Assembly (NCBI RefSeq): GCF_042453785.1
Contig: NC_091667.1
Coordinates: 12,366,001 to 12,430,000, forward strand
From: Malus domestica
Lineage: Eukaryota > Streptophyta > Magnoliopsida > Rosales > Rosaceae
Reading direction: 5' to 3'
DNA length: 64,000 nt
Each line of letters starts with the position of its first letter. Position 1 is the stretch's first letter. This document shows, piece by piece, positions 44,954 through 63,511 of the stretch. The notes beneath the pieces are model-generated. The model saw only the letters and a program-made list of their open reading frames with translations, did no database searches and was not told the origin of the DNA. A program made the position numbers and the translations under genes.

Positions 44954-46759
44954 ATGGCAGAAGGGAATCCGCAATCGAGGTACGTGAAGCTAACGAGGGA
45001 ACAAGAAGCGCCATCCGAGGATATCACCCCTGGAGAGCTCAACCAGCCCATTCAAATTCCTCAGGTCCTTATTCTAATTTTATTTTTTGGGTGCAGATTT
45101 TGTGAAAAAAATGATAAATCTGGATGTTGGTTTTCGAATTCTTAGAGATTTCGTGAGCATGCGTTCTCATAGCTCATCGGTTTGGTTATAATCAACACTC
45201 ATGCAGACGTTTTCTTGTTGTTCTTTTGACAGTTAGGTGTCGAGAAGTGCTTGGAATGTGGGCAACCCCTACCAGAAAGATACCAACCCCCAGCTGATGA
45301 AGATTGGACAACCGGGATATTTGGTTGTGCTCAAGATCCTGAGAGTTGTAAGAGTTCATTTGCTCTTATCACTTTTTCACTTTCATTGATTACCTTAATC
45401 ACACAAGATGAACAATGTTATATGTGACCCGATGTTTTAGAAAAGTAGGAAGTTCATTGCTTGCAAGATGCAACCTTTTCTCACCTCATCAGGTCATAAG
45501 GCTTTGCTTAGCAAACAAGGAGGAGTGTTTTATTGTTCTAGCTGAGATGATAATTTGTTTATATTTTGGATGAAAAAAGAAAAATTTCTTAGATTTCAGA
45601 ATATGTGGTCGAGTGGGATGAGATAGAAGTCACTACCTTCATGGATTATCTCCTGTTACTTACACTTCCATGGTCATTAGTTAATAATTCGTTACTTTTT
45701 GTGTTTGTGCTGCAGGCTGGACTGGACTTTTCTGTCCATGCGTGTTGTTCGGGCGTAATGTAGAAACCATACGAGAAGAAATTCCTTGGAACAATGCTTG
45801 TGTTTGCCATGCCATGTGCGTTGAAGGAGGAATTGCAGTTGCAGCAGCAACAGCATTTTTTCACGGTGTTGATCCTAAGACCTCAGTTCTCATCTGCGAG
45901 ACATTGCTATTTGCCTGGTGGATGTGTGCAATCTACACAGGTCTGTTTAGGCAGTCGTTGCAAAAGAAATATCATCTCAAGGTGAATTTCAGTTCCTACA
46001 TATTTTTTTCTTCTTCAAATTACATGCAAAATAAATCCGAAAATGGGAACAAATAGGATGGAAAATCAGATATATTTCCTTTATCGTCTACTTTTATAAG
46101 GCGAAATTTATGTTTTCTGACATTTAATGTACAGCTCATGATGGAGAATTGATGTCTTAGGATGAAATGTTGATTTGGGACTCTCCAAATGATAGCCGGA
46201 ATTAATATGCAGACGTGCATTGGGCGGGCATGTGTGTGTGTGTTTGTGCCTCCGGTTCAAGCTGGACTTAAATTGCCTTTTCAATATTCTCAATCAATAA
46301 TCTATATCGTCTGCTACGAATCTTGCTCGCTGGTTTTACATAGAAGATTATCGTTTCTTAATCGGTGTTTACTTTGACATCATGTACTTTCATATATTTG
46401 CTTGACGTTTCAGATAAAGCAAAACTTTCAATTATCGACGAGTTTCCCTACATACCATGAGAAAAAGAAGGATTTCGAGCCCTTAGAGCTTTTTTCGTAA
46501 GTAACTTTTTACCTATCTGCAGGATTCACCGTGTGATCCATGCATGGTGCACTGCTGCATGCACTGGTGTGCTCTATGTCAAGAGCACAGGGAGATGAGG
46601 AACCACTTATCTGATAACACAACCACAACAATGACCGTTGTTTCCCCTCCACCGGTTCAAGAGATGGACTCCGGCGAGAAGAAGGATGCTGAAGCTTCGT
46701 CTTCAGAGTCTCCTGGTCATCCAAACACCAATATGGAGTTGGCTCTGCAGCCTGTGTAG
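44954..46759 (+). CDS. PLAC8-domain membrane protein, cell number regulator 6-like, 242 aa, 4 exons
   Basis: Exons: 44954-45064, 45233-45347, 45716-45981, 46523-46759 (729 nt in frame). The protein has an N-terminal soluble part with [13 protein letters not shown], then [19 protein letters not shown] with the PLAC8 core [10 protein letters not shown]. Two hydrophobic segments follow ([16 protein letters not shown] and [16 protein letters not shown]), then a Cys-rich stretch ([19 protein letters not shown]) ending in HREMRNH. This layout fits plant CNR/FW2.2/PCR-type proteins, which sit in the plasma membrane and affect organ size or metal and calcium handling. The C-terminal 50 residues are polar. 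CNR6 is the closest by recollection of domain order; the exact paralogue is not certain. Confidence 0.9.
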
Positions 46760-47573
46760 CATTCCCTTTCGATATAAAACGAGTCAATAGAAGATCAACC
46801 GGTGCAGAATTTTGATGACCCGGATTTCGTTGTTAGGATGCGAAATCTGCAGGTTTTTGAGAAATTTTTTTTGCCAATGAGGATTGTTATTGGCGTCAAT
46901 TTGAATATCAATTTCATTGCACCCATGATTTTGCCTTATATTTTGTCACATCTTTGCAATATTAACAAATTTTAATTCAAAAAGTAAGCTAGAAAATTCA
47001 AGGATTTTTTCTTGTATTATCAACCTCTTTTGATGGTTGTTGATGCTGGAATCTCTAGGCCTCGTTATGTCTTATTGTAGTTTCTCTTTGTTAGAGTTCA
47101 TCACTATTGTTTTTTTACACAAGTGATAGAGCGGAGGGAGGAAATCAAACCAAAGACTTCAAGTACGTGAGTAAAGGCAATCACTGTGCGTTCTTTATTC
47201 TTTTAAAAAAATGGACTAATTGGTGGTTTCGTCGTGTCAGTCTACCCTTTCGGGAGCTAGGTTGGAAAGATTTACAAATGCATTTTAACTTCTCCCTGAT
47301 TATCACCGTGTAAATTATCAATGTCAAAATTCAAACTCAAGACTTGCCGTGTGAAATACAATATAAAATTTGTTCCCAATCAATGCCACCACCGGATCTC
47401 AAGTCCGAAATTCCGACCCGAACCGACATAACTTTTCTACTTTTGCCACCTCCTTCCCCGAGGCCCTCTTAAGCATTTTCGCCCCCAAAACCAGGAGCAG
47501 CAAGACCGCTAAAGGGTTCAGGGTTTTACCTCAAACCCCCCCATAAACCCTAAAACCAGAGACCCCCACAACC
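46760..47573. other. Intergenic region with the mitochondrial EF-G promoter
   Basis: 3' UTR of the PLAC8 gene, then AT-rich sequence. AAACCCTAAA at 47545-47554 is a telo-box, about 20 nt before the EF-G ATG, in a CT/AC-rich leader. No other gene is seen; the ORF at 47107-47313 has no recognisable motif. Confidence 0.65.
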
Positions 47574-54066
<6,493 letters not shown>

Positions 54067-55663
54067 CTTACGACGTGCAGATGGAATTGATAAACAACTA
54101 CAAGAGCACCACTGCTGCTAAACAGCAAGTGTTTCGACCGATACGTTTACTCCTGCCGGAGGCCGCTGTTTTTTGTACAACGCTGTTTTTCGACCTTCAA
54201 TTTTGTTAAATTTTTTAGGAAGAAAGAGTCAGGTAATTTGCATGATCCATAATTTTGAAAGACCAGAACAACCCTAAATTGCTTATAGGCTGATATTCTG
54301 CATCAACTGTGTATCATATAGTTTACACTTTTCCATTATTTTTGGTTGAATAATTTTACTATTTACCATTAAATAATATTAAAAGTTCGCCCCTCATAGA
54401 TGTATGGAATATCCATATCCTTCTTTTTCTCCATTTTTGATGCATTTTGTAATGTGCTTCAACTCTATTTATCCATTGAAACAAGGAAAATCTCCCTAAA
54501 ATTTGTTTAGTTATTAGTAAAATAAAGGGCAAAGGTCAGGTGGTGGACGCTGAAATTTGGGGGCTATATTCTGGACCGAAATTTGCAGTTGACAAAATTA
54601 TTTCAAGATTATGTGTAGAGATGTATTCTGGACTGAAATTTGCAGTTGACAAGATTATTTCAAGATCATGTGTAGAGATGGATTCGGTTTGTGGTTAATT
54701 TAATCAATAATTTGATTGATACCAGTTTTCATCTCTTGCTATTGAGACAACTTATGATACCATAGTCGAATGTGAGTGGGTGCATGTTTATTTGGAGAAT
54801 AACATGGTGGTGGTTGGTACTGTCAAAATTGGAGCTATAATATGAATCTTAGGTAACATTATCTTGAGAAATCCTATTGATTGGATTAGAACTCGATTAT
54901 TTGAAATGATGGGAGTCCTTAGGACTCGAATTATTTGTAATAACTATTTGAGCTAGTTTTTGGAGTGATCCACCCCCTTATTTTACCAAAAAAATAAATA
55001 AATATGAAATGGGAAATGAGTTCCACCACATTTTTCTTTCATGCACACTTCTGTTTATTTCTAGCATTTTGATCGAATAATGTAAAGGAGAATTAGCGTA
55101 TGGAAGGAGAAAAGACGTGTGTAGAAATCATTCTCTTTGTAATTCCAAATTTTTAATAGACCTCCTTCCGATATTAACCGCAAGCTTGCCCATTTTGAAT
55201 AAGCAAAACAAAGAGTGTTATAATATCTAAAGCAAAATTAATTGAGAGATAACTGCATTCTATGTTTTGTGTTCAATTCTTCTCTCCTTGATATCGCTCG
55301 AAAATCCAAAATCCAGCAAAATCCGAATGAGAATTCTGATAAACAATTTTAAACTGGCAACAAAATACTAATTTGGATTCGACGTATTTGAAGGGTGGAT
55401 TGTGGTGGTTGGTTATAAAAAATAATCAACGTGGCAAAAGAAACTGCTGCTACGTCGTTTTGTAAGAAAAAGATGACCCAAAGTAGCGTTACGTTGTTGG
55501 AATGTAAATACAATACCAACAAAATACAGGCAAAATCAAGAGGCCAAATTGGTAAATATGAAATTGCTATATATATACACACACACACACACCACCCTCA
55601 AATGCTCCATACGAATCAAGCATCTCACACCAGTATAACAAAGAGAAGAGAAACATAGAGAAA
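54067..55663. other. Intergenic region between EF-G and the kiwellin-like gene
   Basis: Starts with a diverged copy of the last 50 bases of the EF-G coding sequence (54075-54125). At 54571-54685 a 57-bp unit (CTGGACCGAAATTTGCAGTT) is repeated twice. The rest is AT-rich. A probable TATA box (TATATATA, 55568-55575) and an AC microsatellite (to about 55593) lie upstream of the next gene. Confidence 0.7.
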
Positions 55664-56215
55664 ATGAAGAGCTCAACAATTTTCTCAATCATTTTCCTTT
55701 TAACAATTTGCTTGGCCACTGAAGCTCAGCAGTGTCGTCCGAGCGGCCGAATTCGAGGCAAGAAGGCCCCTTCTGGACAATGCAACACGGAAAACGACTC
55801 CGACTGTTGTGTCAAAGGAAAAATGTACACAACCTACACCTGTTCACCGCCTTTGTCCGGACACACCAAGGCCTATCTCACTCTCAACAGCTTTGAGGCG
55901 GGCGGCGATGGAGGCAGTCCATCGGAATGCGACAACAAATACCACAACGACAGCACCCCGGTTGTGGCGCTGTCTACTGGATGGTATAGCGGCGGAGGAA
56001 GGTGCCATAACAACATCACGATTAGTGCGAATGGACGGAGTGTGGTGGCGATGGTGGTGGATGAGTGTGACTCTACTATGGGATGTGATGCAGAGCATGA
56101 CTACCAACCTCCATGCCCTAACAACATTGTTGATGCCTCAAAGGCGGTCTGGGAAGCCTTGGGCGTGCGCAAGGAGGACTGGGGTGGCCTCGATATCACA
56201 TGGTCTGATGCTTAG
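55664..56215 (+). CDS. Kiwellin / ripening-related protein grip22-like, 183 aa, single exon
   Basis: A secreted protein. Residues 1-21 form a signal peptide ([20 protein letters not shown]). The mature part has ten cysteines, starting with the N-terminal motif [19 protein letters not shown] and NDSDCC, then [49 protein letters not shown] and the C-terminal [10 protein letters not shown]. These match kiwellins and grape grip22 nearly end to end as I know the family, which folds as a double-psi beta-barrel in the apoplast. Some kiwellins bind and inhibit fungal effectors (maize KWL1 with chorismate mutase), so a defence role is possible. The ATG follows a TATA box by about 90 bases; no intron is needed. 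Confidence 0.95.
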   Translation: MKSSTIFSIIFLLTICLATEAQQCRPSGRIRGKKAPSGQCNTENDSDCCVKGKMYTTYTCSPPLSGHTKAYLTLNSFEAGGDGGSPSECDNKYHNDSTPVVALSTGWYSGGGRCHNNITISANGRSVVAMVVDECDSTMGCDAEHDYQPPCPNNIVDASKAVWEALGVRKEDWGGLDITWSDA

Positions 56216-57167
56216 CTACATGTTCATATTCTTGCTCTTGCTTTTATCGCTTTTATGTGTGTATGTACGTGGATTGTGTTTTGTAATATGTTGCTATTAT
56301 GACTGTGTTTATGTGAACATAGTTTTCTTATGTGATACATAAAACATCCCGTTTTGTTTCTCGGTTTGGTTTTGATACAACGATATATTTACACTAAGAG
56401 GGCAAGTAGAGGAAATAAATTGATATCAAACTCGCTATTCATTCGAATTTAAGACATTTTACTTACAAGTGAAAAGAAATATTATTGGACTGTAGTGCTA
56501 AGTGGGTCGTTTAGTTTTAATTAGGAGAATGGGTGACAAGCCTTCAATTGAAATACAATAAGAAATGATGACTGGTGTATTTTCAATTAAGAATTTGAGA
56601 GATTTTAATAGATTTATAAATTCATTGAGTTTAAGGGAGTTTAATTGATTTGTGAATGGTTAAATTCCATTGCAAAATCTCTAAAATTCTCTAAAATTCC
56701 TCAACTTTTTAAGATTCTTTAAAATAAATTCCTAACTGAATACACCAGGAATATTATAGACTTATTTGAGATCCTAATTGAATACATCTGGATTTCTAAG
56801 AATTTTAATAAAATATTTTAAAATCTTGATTGAATACATCTTGAATTTCAAAGAATCACTTAAAATCCGGATTGAATACCCCCTAAATTCATTAAAAGAA
56901 TTAAAATCCCTCAAATTCTCAATTGAATACGCCGACGAGTTTCACATGTCAAGTTTTTTAACCGTATGATTTTGTCACTGAGTATTGAGTATTGTCACGT
57001 AGGTTAACTGAACCATTATCTCTTGAATAAGAAGAAACAAAGGGAAGCATATTCTCAAATCACTCTTACAAAATGAAGTAGCCGCCTCTAACAATCAGTA
57101 ATCACCTCAACATTCTTGTCCTAAAATTTCCGAAGTACAGATTCTACAACCAAATTGTTGAGGTAAG
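56216..57167. other. Intergenic region between the convergent kiwellin and SF3B4 genes
   Basis: 3' UTRs of both genes flank an inverted-repeat element (separate entry). Nothing else coding; the short ORF at 56778-56969 lies inside the repeat. Confidence 0.7.
56574..56933. mobile_element. Inverted-repeat MITE, about 360 bp
   Basis: The left arm GGTGTATTTTCAATTAAGAA and the right arm ending CAATTGAATACGCC are reverse complements with few changes, and pairing extends inward (AATTTGAGAGATTTTAAT against ATTAAAATCCCTCAAATT). Internal GATTGAATAC motifs repeat several times. A target duplication is suggested (GACT/GACG) but is not exact. Confidence 0.75.
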
Positions 57168-60100
57168 TCAATTCATAGGGGGCGGTGGCAGAGGGTTATT
57201 GAGAGGCGGAGGTGGGGGCATTGACGCATGTTGCATGTTGGGTGGCCTCATCTGAGGGGGAGGGGGCGGTCGCCACATAGGTTGTTGGTTTCCCATTGCC
57301 ATAGGTGGCGGAAGCGACCTTGGAGGAGCTGGAGCGGACTGTGGAGGAGGTGGCGGCATGTTTGGCGGCGGTCTGAATTGCTGCATTTGAGGTGGAGGCA
57401 TTTGACCTGGTTGCTGTGGCTGACCTTGCCAGGTTGGTTGTACAGCCATCTGCATGGGTGGGAAACCCATGCCTTGCGGGGGTGGTGGGCGAAGAGGAGG
57501 AATACCGAGACCACCATTTGCGAAAGGTCGTGGAGGCACAGGAGCACCCATGGTACCATTGGACTGAGGACCGTTGGCAAGTGTTGGAGGACCACTAGCA
57601 AACAGTGTATGAGGCCGGCTTTTTGAAGTAGGATTGCTTGCAGCCAAAACTCTCTCTGCAAAGTAATAGCGGTAATTTAGTACTGTCCAGCAATAATGAA
57701 GTTTACCTATTAAAATCTATAATTTTTGTCTTCCCTGAAGGCTAACCCAACTACAAACAGTTTTCGCTTGATTTTGTTTTTCCCTTTGTTTGATTTTAAA
57801 TTAAGTTAACCCCGAGTAAAAACTTAACGCATTGCATTTTTCACATCATGGTAAAAACAAGTTGTACGGGTCTCACTATTTATTCATTTAACTACCATGG
57901 TCTAACGCCTCCGTGTTATTAAAGTAGAAGCTTTCATGTAACCGAGACAAATTACAAACACTAAAGCAGTGGCTAAGTAAACAAGAGGCCTCACCTGCTG
58001 GAGTACCATGACGCTCTCCTCTAGTATCCTTCTTATAGGCATATGACACTGTTATTTGACGATTGCACAGATACTGGCCATTCATTGCCTACACACCAAA
58101 AAAAAAAAAAAAAAAAAAGGGAAACCAAATTCAACACATGACAAAGACCATTTCGACAAAGCATTGCCACAACAAAGAAAGACCATTAGATACATGTACA
58201 ATGCAACCAAAATAACATCCTTCAGACTTTAGGCTACAAAACCAAAGAAAACATTTCCACAAGCCTTTGTATTTCCGTAAGGATAACAGCACAGAACCCT
58301 GAACAGTCCTCAGCAGATATTAAGCTATTACTTACAAGTAGAGCCCTACCTTAGATGCTTCAAATATTATCAAATTTTATGAGGAGTTGATAAATGAGAG
58401 ACAAGCACTTGCTTATCCAAATATTGTTGGTTTCCAGCTTGCTTACAAAAAATAAACAAAATAGAGAACAGTAAAAGAAACATACCTCAATAGCTGCATC
58501 AGATGCCTCAAAAGAATCATAACTAATGAAGCCAAATCCACGGGAATTTCCAGTATCAGGGTCTCTCATTATCTAGAAAAGAAAATTACCAACATTACAG
58601 TCCACATAAGAATCACAGTTAACACAGAAAATGAATACCTGATAATGACTTATTGCATGAATATACCCTCCAAATACAGTCACAAACATAATACTGTATC
58701 ACTTCACGATAACAGCCAAGCATTTTCTTTAATATAAAAGGAACCATGAAACAAGAAAAACTTAAAAACATGATAAAAATACTTTCCAAGAAGTTATTTT
58801 ATGAAAAACTGTTGAACATAAAATGTTAGCCGATGAAAAGACATGCTGATACAGTACCTTTGGATTTGTAACTATGACTCCAAATGCACTGAATGTATCG
58901 TAGAGAAGCTTCTCATCCACATCCTACAAGAAATATTGGGTAAGAATGCAAAACATTAGAACAGATGTCATAGAGTATCTATTAACAATACAGATTTTGA
59001 GAATGACAAAACAACTTACAGGATCGAGATTTCCAACGAAAAGGTTTGCCCCTACATCCAAGCTCTTTTTGTCTTGGGATGCCTGAAACCAAGAAAACAC
59101 AATCCATCAAAATTCCAATACATACATGATCAGCGGCATACAGTGACTGAACGGTCAACATAATGATTTTTCCCCTGTTAAATGAGTTCTCGTAATACTA
59201 GCTTCTGTAGGGCACAAAACACACCAAATGCAGAAATGTGATAACTAGAAAAAAGATAGTTCAATACCTTATTTACACGTATTGGTTTGCCGTAAAGTTT
59301 GATCATATTAAGCACCTTGATTGCCTGCATAGCAGTAAAATTTCAACAAATCAATAACCAGAATTAGAGAAGTTCAACACAAAAAGAGGAGCTAAAGAGT
59401 AACTAAAGAACAGGAGCACATCGTGGCTCATTGCCAACACTTACATAATCAGCATCCTCTTCACTACGGAATTCAACAAATCCATATCCTTGATGAAGGT
59501 TTGTCACTCTATCCTTGGGAACATACACATTCACTGAAAGATGAAGAAGCACAAACATTAACACAATATCAATTGGATCGAGTTCATATTTTTCTTTTCA
59601 TTAGCAAGTTTCAACACGCATACAAGCCTACAAATACCACCACAAAAGGAAATTTGATTAAAGTCAATATATAATTTCATGTTTCGGCATAGGTCAATAG
59701 TCATTTTATTTTCTAACATAGATCAATTGAAACAATTCTCTTCTTCAATTAAGGTCAATAACAACAACTTTCCACTCACTAAGGTAAATACCGCTTGCTA
59801 AACTTTCTTACGTCTACTTAAAAGCGCAAATTGTTGTTGAAATCAATCCTAATATCGAAAATATTTTGTGACCTTAAACAAATTACCCCATAATACAACC
59901 ATCTAAATCTACAAAAGCAGGATCTGATAGATACATACCAACAGGGCCAGCTTGAACAAACAACTCCCACAGCAATTCTTCGGAAACCTGAAATCAATCA
60001 AAAGAAATTAGAAGAAATCAAACAAAAGTAAAACCCTAGCTGCTCAAATTCCTCAACTTTGCCACGAAAACTAGGAAAATGGAAAAGCCCAAGTCAGAAA

Positions 60101-60235
60101 AATGCAAGTAGAAGGAAAGGGAAGGAGAACCTGAGGGTCCAGATTGCCGACGTACGCAGTGGCGTCTTGGTTTCTCTCGGCGGAATGTTGGCCGAGCAAG
60201 TTGGCTCCTACTCCCGGAGCTATTCGAGTCGTCAT
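57168..60235 (-). CDS. SF3B4: Splicing factor 3B subunit 4 (SF3B4/SAP49), 365 aa, 9 exons
   Basis: Minus-strand exons: 60235-60131, 59987-59939, 59533-59445, 59324-59268, 59082-59020, 58923-58858, 58572-58486, 58088-57995, 57655-57168; 1098 nt in frame. Two RRMs: the first with AYVGNLDPQ and GYGFVEFR (about residues 26-104), the second with LFVGNLDP and [19 protein letters not shown] (about 113-195). A Pro/Met/Gln-rich tail follows (about 210-365), rich in PPPP and GMGFPP-type runs. SF3B4 is part of the U2 snRNP SF3b complex and binds pre-mRNA near the branch point together with SF3B2. Length matches Arabidopsis SF3B4 (about 363 aa). A telo-box lies upstream on the same strand (60390-60381). 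Exon sizes are well supported by phase. Confidence 0.96.
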
Positions 60236-61714
60236 TCTCTGCAGAGTAGAATTAGAATACCGCCCCGAATGTTTGGGAAGGCGAAAGAGGAATTGGGGGG
60301 CCTGATGTATGGAAGCGCTGCCGGAGAGTGGATATGGCGGAGTTGCAGCTGCCGGAGGGAGGAGGAAGACGATGAGAATTGGTTTAGGGTTTTGGGGTTT
60401 ATTTCTCGTACCCTCTAATATAGGTCTTGCACCCAAAGACAAACCTTCTCGTTAGTTATACGCCTTACATTACAACAACGAAGAAAAATAAAAATATTCA
60501 TTTAGTGTTTTTTTTTTTTTTTTTTCAAACTATAGAAATTTCGATTAAATTCGAATCGAAACGTTTACATCAGATACCAAAGTGTTGAACAACCACTTTG
60601 GTTCAAATCATTCCAACTATGAAGGTCACCTTCCTTAAACACAAAAGATGTCACTAGATACGCTACCATATTACAAACATGAGGAGCAAAACAAAATTGT
60701 ACTGACGGCTATATTTGAATTTTAACATTTGTTTATACAACGACATATTTATATTAATATAAATTTACTTTGAATAAAAACTAAGTTAGATTGAGTTTTC
60801 AAGTATAAATACTTGGTTTACGAGAAACTTATAATTGAACGATTTATAGCTTTCAAAACTAAAAATATCTATAAATAAAAATATTCATTTAGTTTTGTTT
60901 TTTCAAACTATAGAAATTTTGATTAAATTCGAATCAAAATATTTACATCAGATGCTAGAGTGTTGAACAACCACTTCGGTTCAAATCATTCCAACTATGA
61001 AAGCCACCTTCCTTAAACACAAAAGATGTCACTAGATGTGCTACCCTATTACAAACATGGGGAACAAAACAAAATTATACTGACCGCTTCATATTTGAAT
61101 TTTAACATTTGTTTATACAACGACATATTTATATTAATATAAATTTGCTTTGAATAAAAACTAAGTTAGATTGAGTTTTCAAGTATAAATACCTAGTTTA
61201 CGAGAAACTTATAATTGAACGATTTATAGCTTTCAAAACTAAATTGACAAAGAATTGGATGAAATAGATCTAACACAAAACAAAGAAAATTGAAGTTTTT
61301 ATTGAGTTTAAGGACAGTTCTTCAAAATATAAAATAGAAACTTAATTTTTAATCGGTAATAATTCAAAAACTAAATCAACAACTTATTTTTTATTTTCTC
61401 AAGCGTATTCGAGATAAAATTTGTAGTAAATTAACTCAGCTAAGCACTAAACAATGGATAGTGAGAGCCTGTTATTTAAAGTTTGGTTGATTAGAGCTTG
61501 TTTGTGGTGGGAAAAAGTCGAAAGCATTTGAGAACACCCAAAAGAATTAAGAAGAAAAATCCCAATGTCTTAATCTCAATACAAATTTATTATTTATTAA
61601 CAAGGGGCTGGTACAATTTCAAGAAGTAGCTAACATGAAAGAATACTAGTTCACCCAAATGCTTTGAATCAAGCCAGCTTCAATAACATAAAACTAGAGA
61701 CTTGGGAGGAGGAT
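60236..61714. other. Intergenic region: SF3B4 promoter and a tandem duplication
   Basis: The first 200 bases hold the SF3B4 leader and the telo-box TTTAGGGTTT (60381-60390, sense on the minus strand). 60488-61242 is a duplicated segment (separate entry). The rest, to the end of the next gene, is AT-rich with no gene. Confidence 0.7.
60488..61242 (-). repeat. Two tandem copies of a 387-bp unit, probably LINE 3' end
   Basis: Copy 1 begins at 60488 and copy 2 at 60875, both with ATAAAAATATTCATTTAG; they stay alignable to about 61242 with few differences. Read on the minus strand, the middle gives CNMVAYLVTSFVFKEGDLHS, which resembles the tail of the RNase H domain found at the end of plant LINE reverse transcriptases. 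That similarity is from memory and is only suggestive. Confidence 0.7.
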
Positions 61715-63488
61715 CTAGGACTGGGTGAACGCTTCTCGCAACTCCGTCGGTAGCTCTAGGTCGGGCTCGAACTCGCTAAGAGGGGAGAAATATTGATCCA
61801 CCATGTCTTTGGATACATTTTCAACACTTGGAGGATCCCACTGCATATTTCAGAAACATGATCCTGTTACGATTATATGAATCGACAATATGAAATAAAG
61901 ATAAAAGAGTTGGGGTTACAGTATGGCCAATCAATATCTTGGTTATCAAAAGCTGCAAACTTTCGTTAGACGGTAAAAGAATAAATATACCTTTGGTGCA
62001 AAGTCCTTTTCCACTACTCGTGCCCGAACCCCCTAATGACCACAACAACTGAGATATAGTTACCAAATCATTACTGTATATTATATCAGAAAAAACGGAA
62101 GGAATTTATACCTCGCAAAAGTCATTGGAAATCTGCTTAGTGATTCCCTGTAGGGACATTCGGTACTCACGAACCAAGCACTGATCAAGGGTCTGAAATC
62201 TACCTTCTCTTATCTGCGCCAATTAATAACGAAGGGACAGGTCTCATATATAATTATATATATGTATATATAATGCAACAGGTTTAAACAAATGTCAACT
62301 CAAACATGTTTCCAAGAGAGAGGGAGAGACTCACAGATCTCAAGCAAACCTTTAAGCTCAATGGTGAGACTTCTTTAAGTCTCTTTAGAGTAGAAATGCA
62401 CCATGCATCCTTTGTTCTACCTGCCTCACATTCCTGCGTATTAGTTTTTTAATCCACACAATTAGATGCCGTCCAAGAACGTATTCACTGATAGTGATTA
62501 TTAAAAGCACCCGTCAGTGTTGGAACTTACGATCTTCCAAAAGAACTTGAGCCAACCATAATATGGAACGCAAAAGAAAACCTAAAGATTCTACAGACAC
62601 GGTGCAACAAATGAATCCCTTAACTCCTTTAAGTAGTGTTCAATTCTAGCAGAACCAGATTAGCAATTTGATTTTCGCAGACATGGGAAATGCTTTAATG
62701 CAAACAAAACAAAACAAAACAAGAAGAAATTTTAAAACGAGAGCACTATCTCAAGGCACTGCAGTAACCATTTTAAGGTGGAAACAAAACATTTTGAATG
62801 ACAATAAACCTAAATATTTTAATCAATCAGAGCGCTGAAGAACTCATTTATCATTAAAATATTATATTCGTTTAACAGTTCTGAACTAAAGAGAAGTTAA
62901 TAAAATCGATATATGCTTACCACAGAATCGATAATTTCTTCAACTGTGTCATGGCTGAAACATTTATCGAGCAACTCAATCCTATAAAAACAAGACATAG
63001 AAGAATTAAAGCCATTATATAGATTAAAGGAGTACATAATGACAGTTCGAAATGTTTTTAACCTAAACTTTAAAGTTTATGCATTTAAATTTGTTTGAAA
63101 TGAGATTCCAGGGACGAGTTTACACATTCTAGAATTTCCTTAGAACTTAAATTTCTATCTAAGTCCTTTCGTCCAATTATAACAAACCTTTGAAGCACGC
63201 TTGTCTCAATGGGATAAACAACTTCACCATACTTGTCTAAAGAAGCTTCAACGACAGAGGGATCATCAGTGACAATTTTCCCAAGTTCTTCTTCAATTAA
63301 TGGAAGCCTCTAGGATAAAAGGAAACAAAACACAAAGGTTATATAACAAAGCTAGACCAATCTAAAACTTCAAAAAATGTGGAAAAGGTTCCTGGAATTA
63401 ACTGAACTATGCAAATAATGTGTTGCAAGTCCAGAAGCCATCATCTCCGACCCATTGAGCCTGTCTCCTGTAAGAGCCAAGAACTCCC
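61715..63488 (-). CDS. 3-hydroxyisobutyryl-CoA hydrolase-like protein, 3' part (5' end outside window)
   Basis: Minus-strand exons seen: 63488-63403, 63309-63188, 62981-62921, 62433-62335, 62213-62112, 62032-61991, 61840-61715 (stop). The frame gives EFLALTGDRLNGSEMMASGL, SRLPLIEEELGKIVTDDPSV, KDAWCISTLKRLKEVSPLSL, REGRFQTLDQCLVREYRMSL and GVRARVVEKDFAPKWDPPSV. These are the conserved C-terminal segments of the enoyl-CoA hydratase/HIBCH family, which acts in valine breakdown by removing CoA from 3-hydroxyisobutyryl-CoA. The C-terminus (REAFTQS) is not a peroxisomal signal, so it fits the plant 'HIBCH-like, mitochondrial' group rather than peroxisomal CHY1. The catalytic N-terminal half lies outside the window. 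The intron upstream of the first exon contains a retrotransposon LTR. Confidence 0.92.
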
Positions 63489-63511
63489 CTACAAAGAGCA
63501 AACGACATAAG

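Noticed and set aside
55809..56342. 177-codon ORF overlapping the kiwellin-like gene
   Set aside because: Out-of-frame shadow of the kiwellin coding sequence, without signal peptide or conserved motifs.
57228..57626. 132-codon Trp/Arg-rich ORF opposite SF3B4
   Set aside because: Antisense of the Pro-rich SF3B4 tail.
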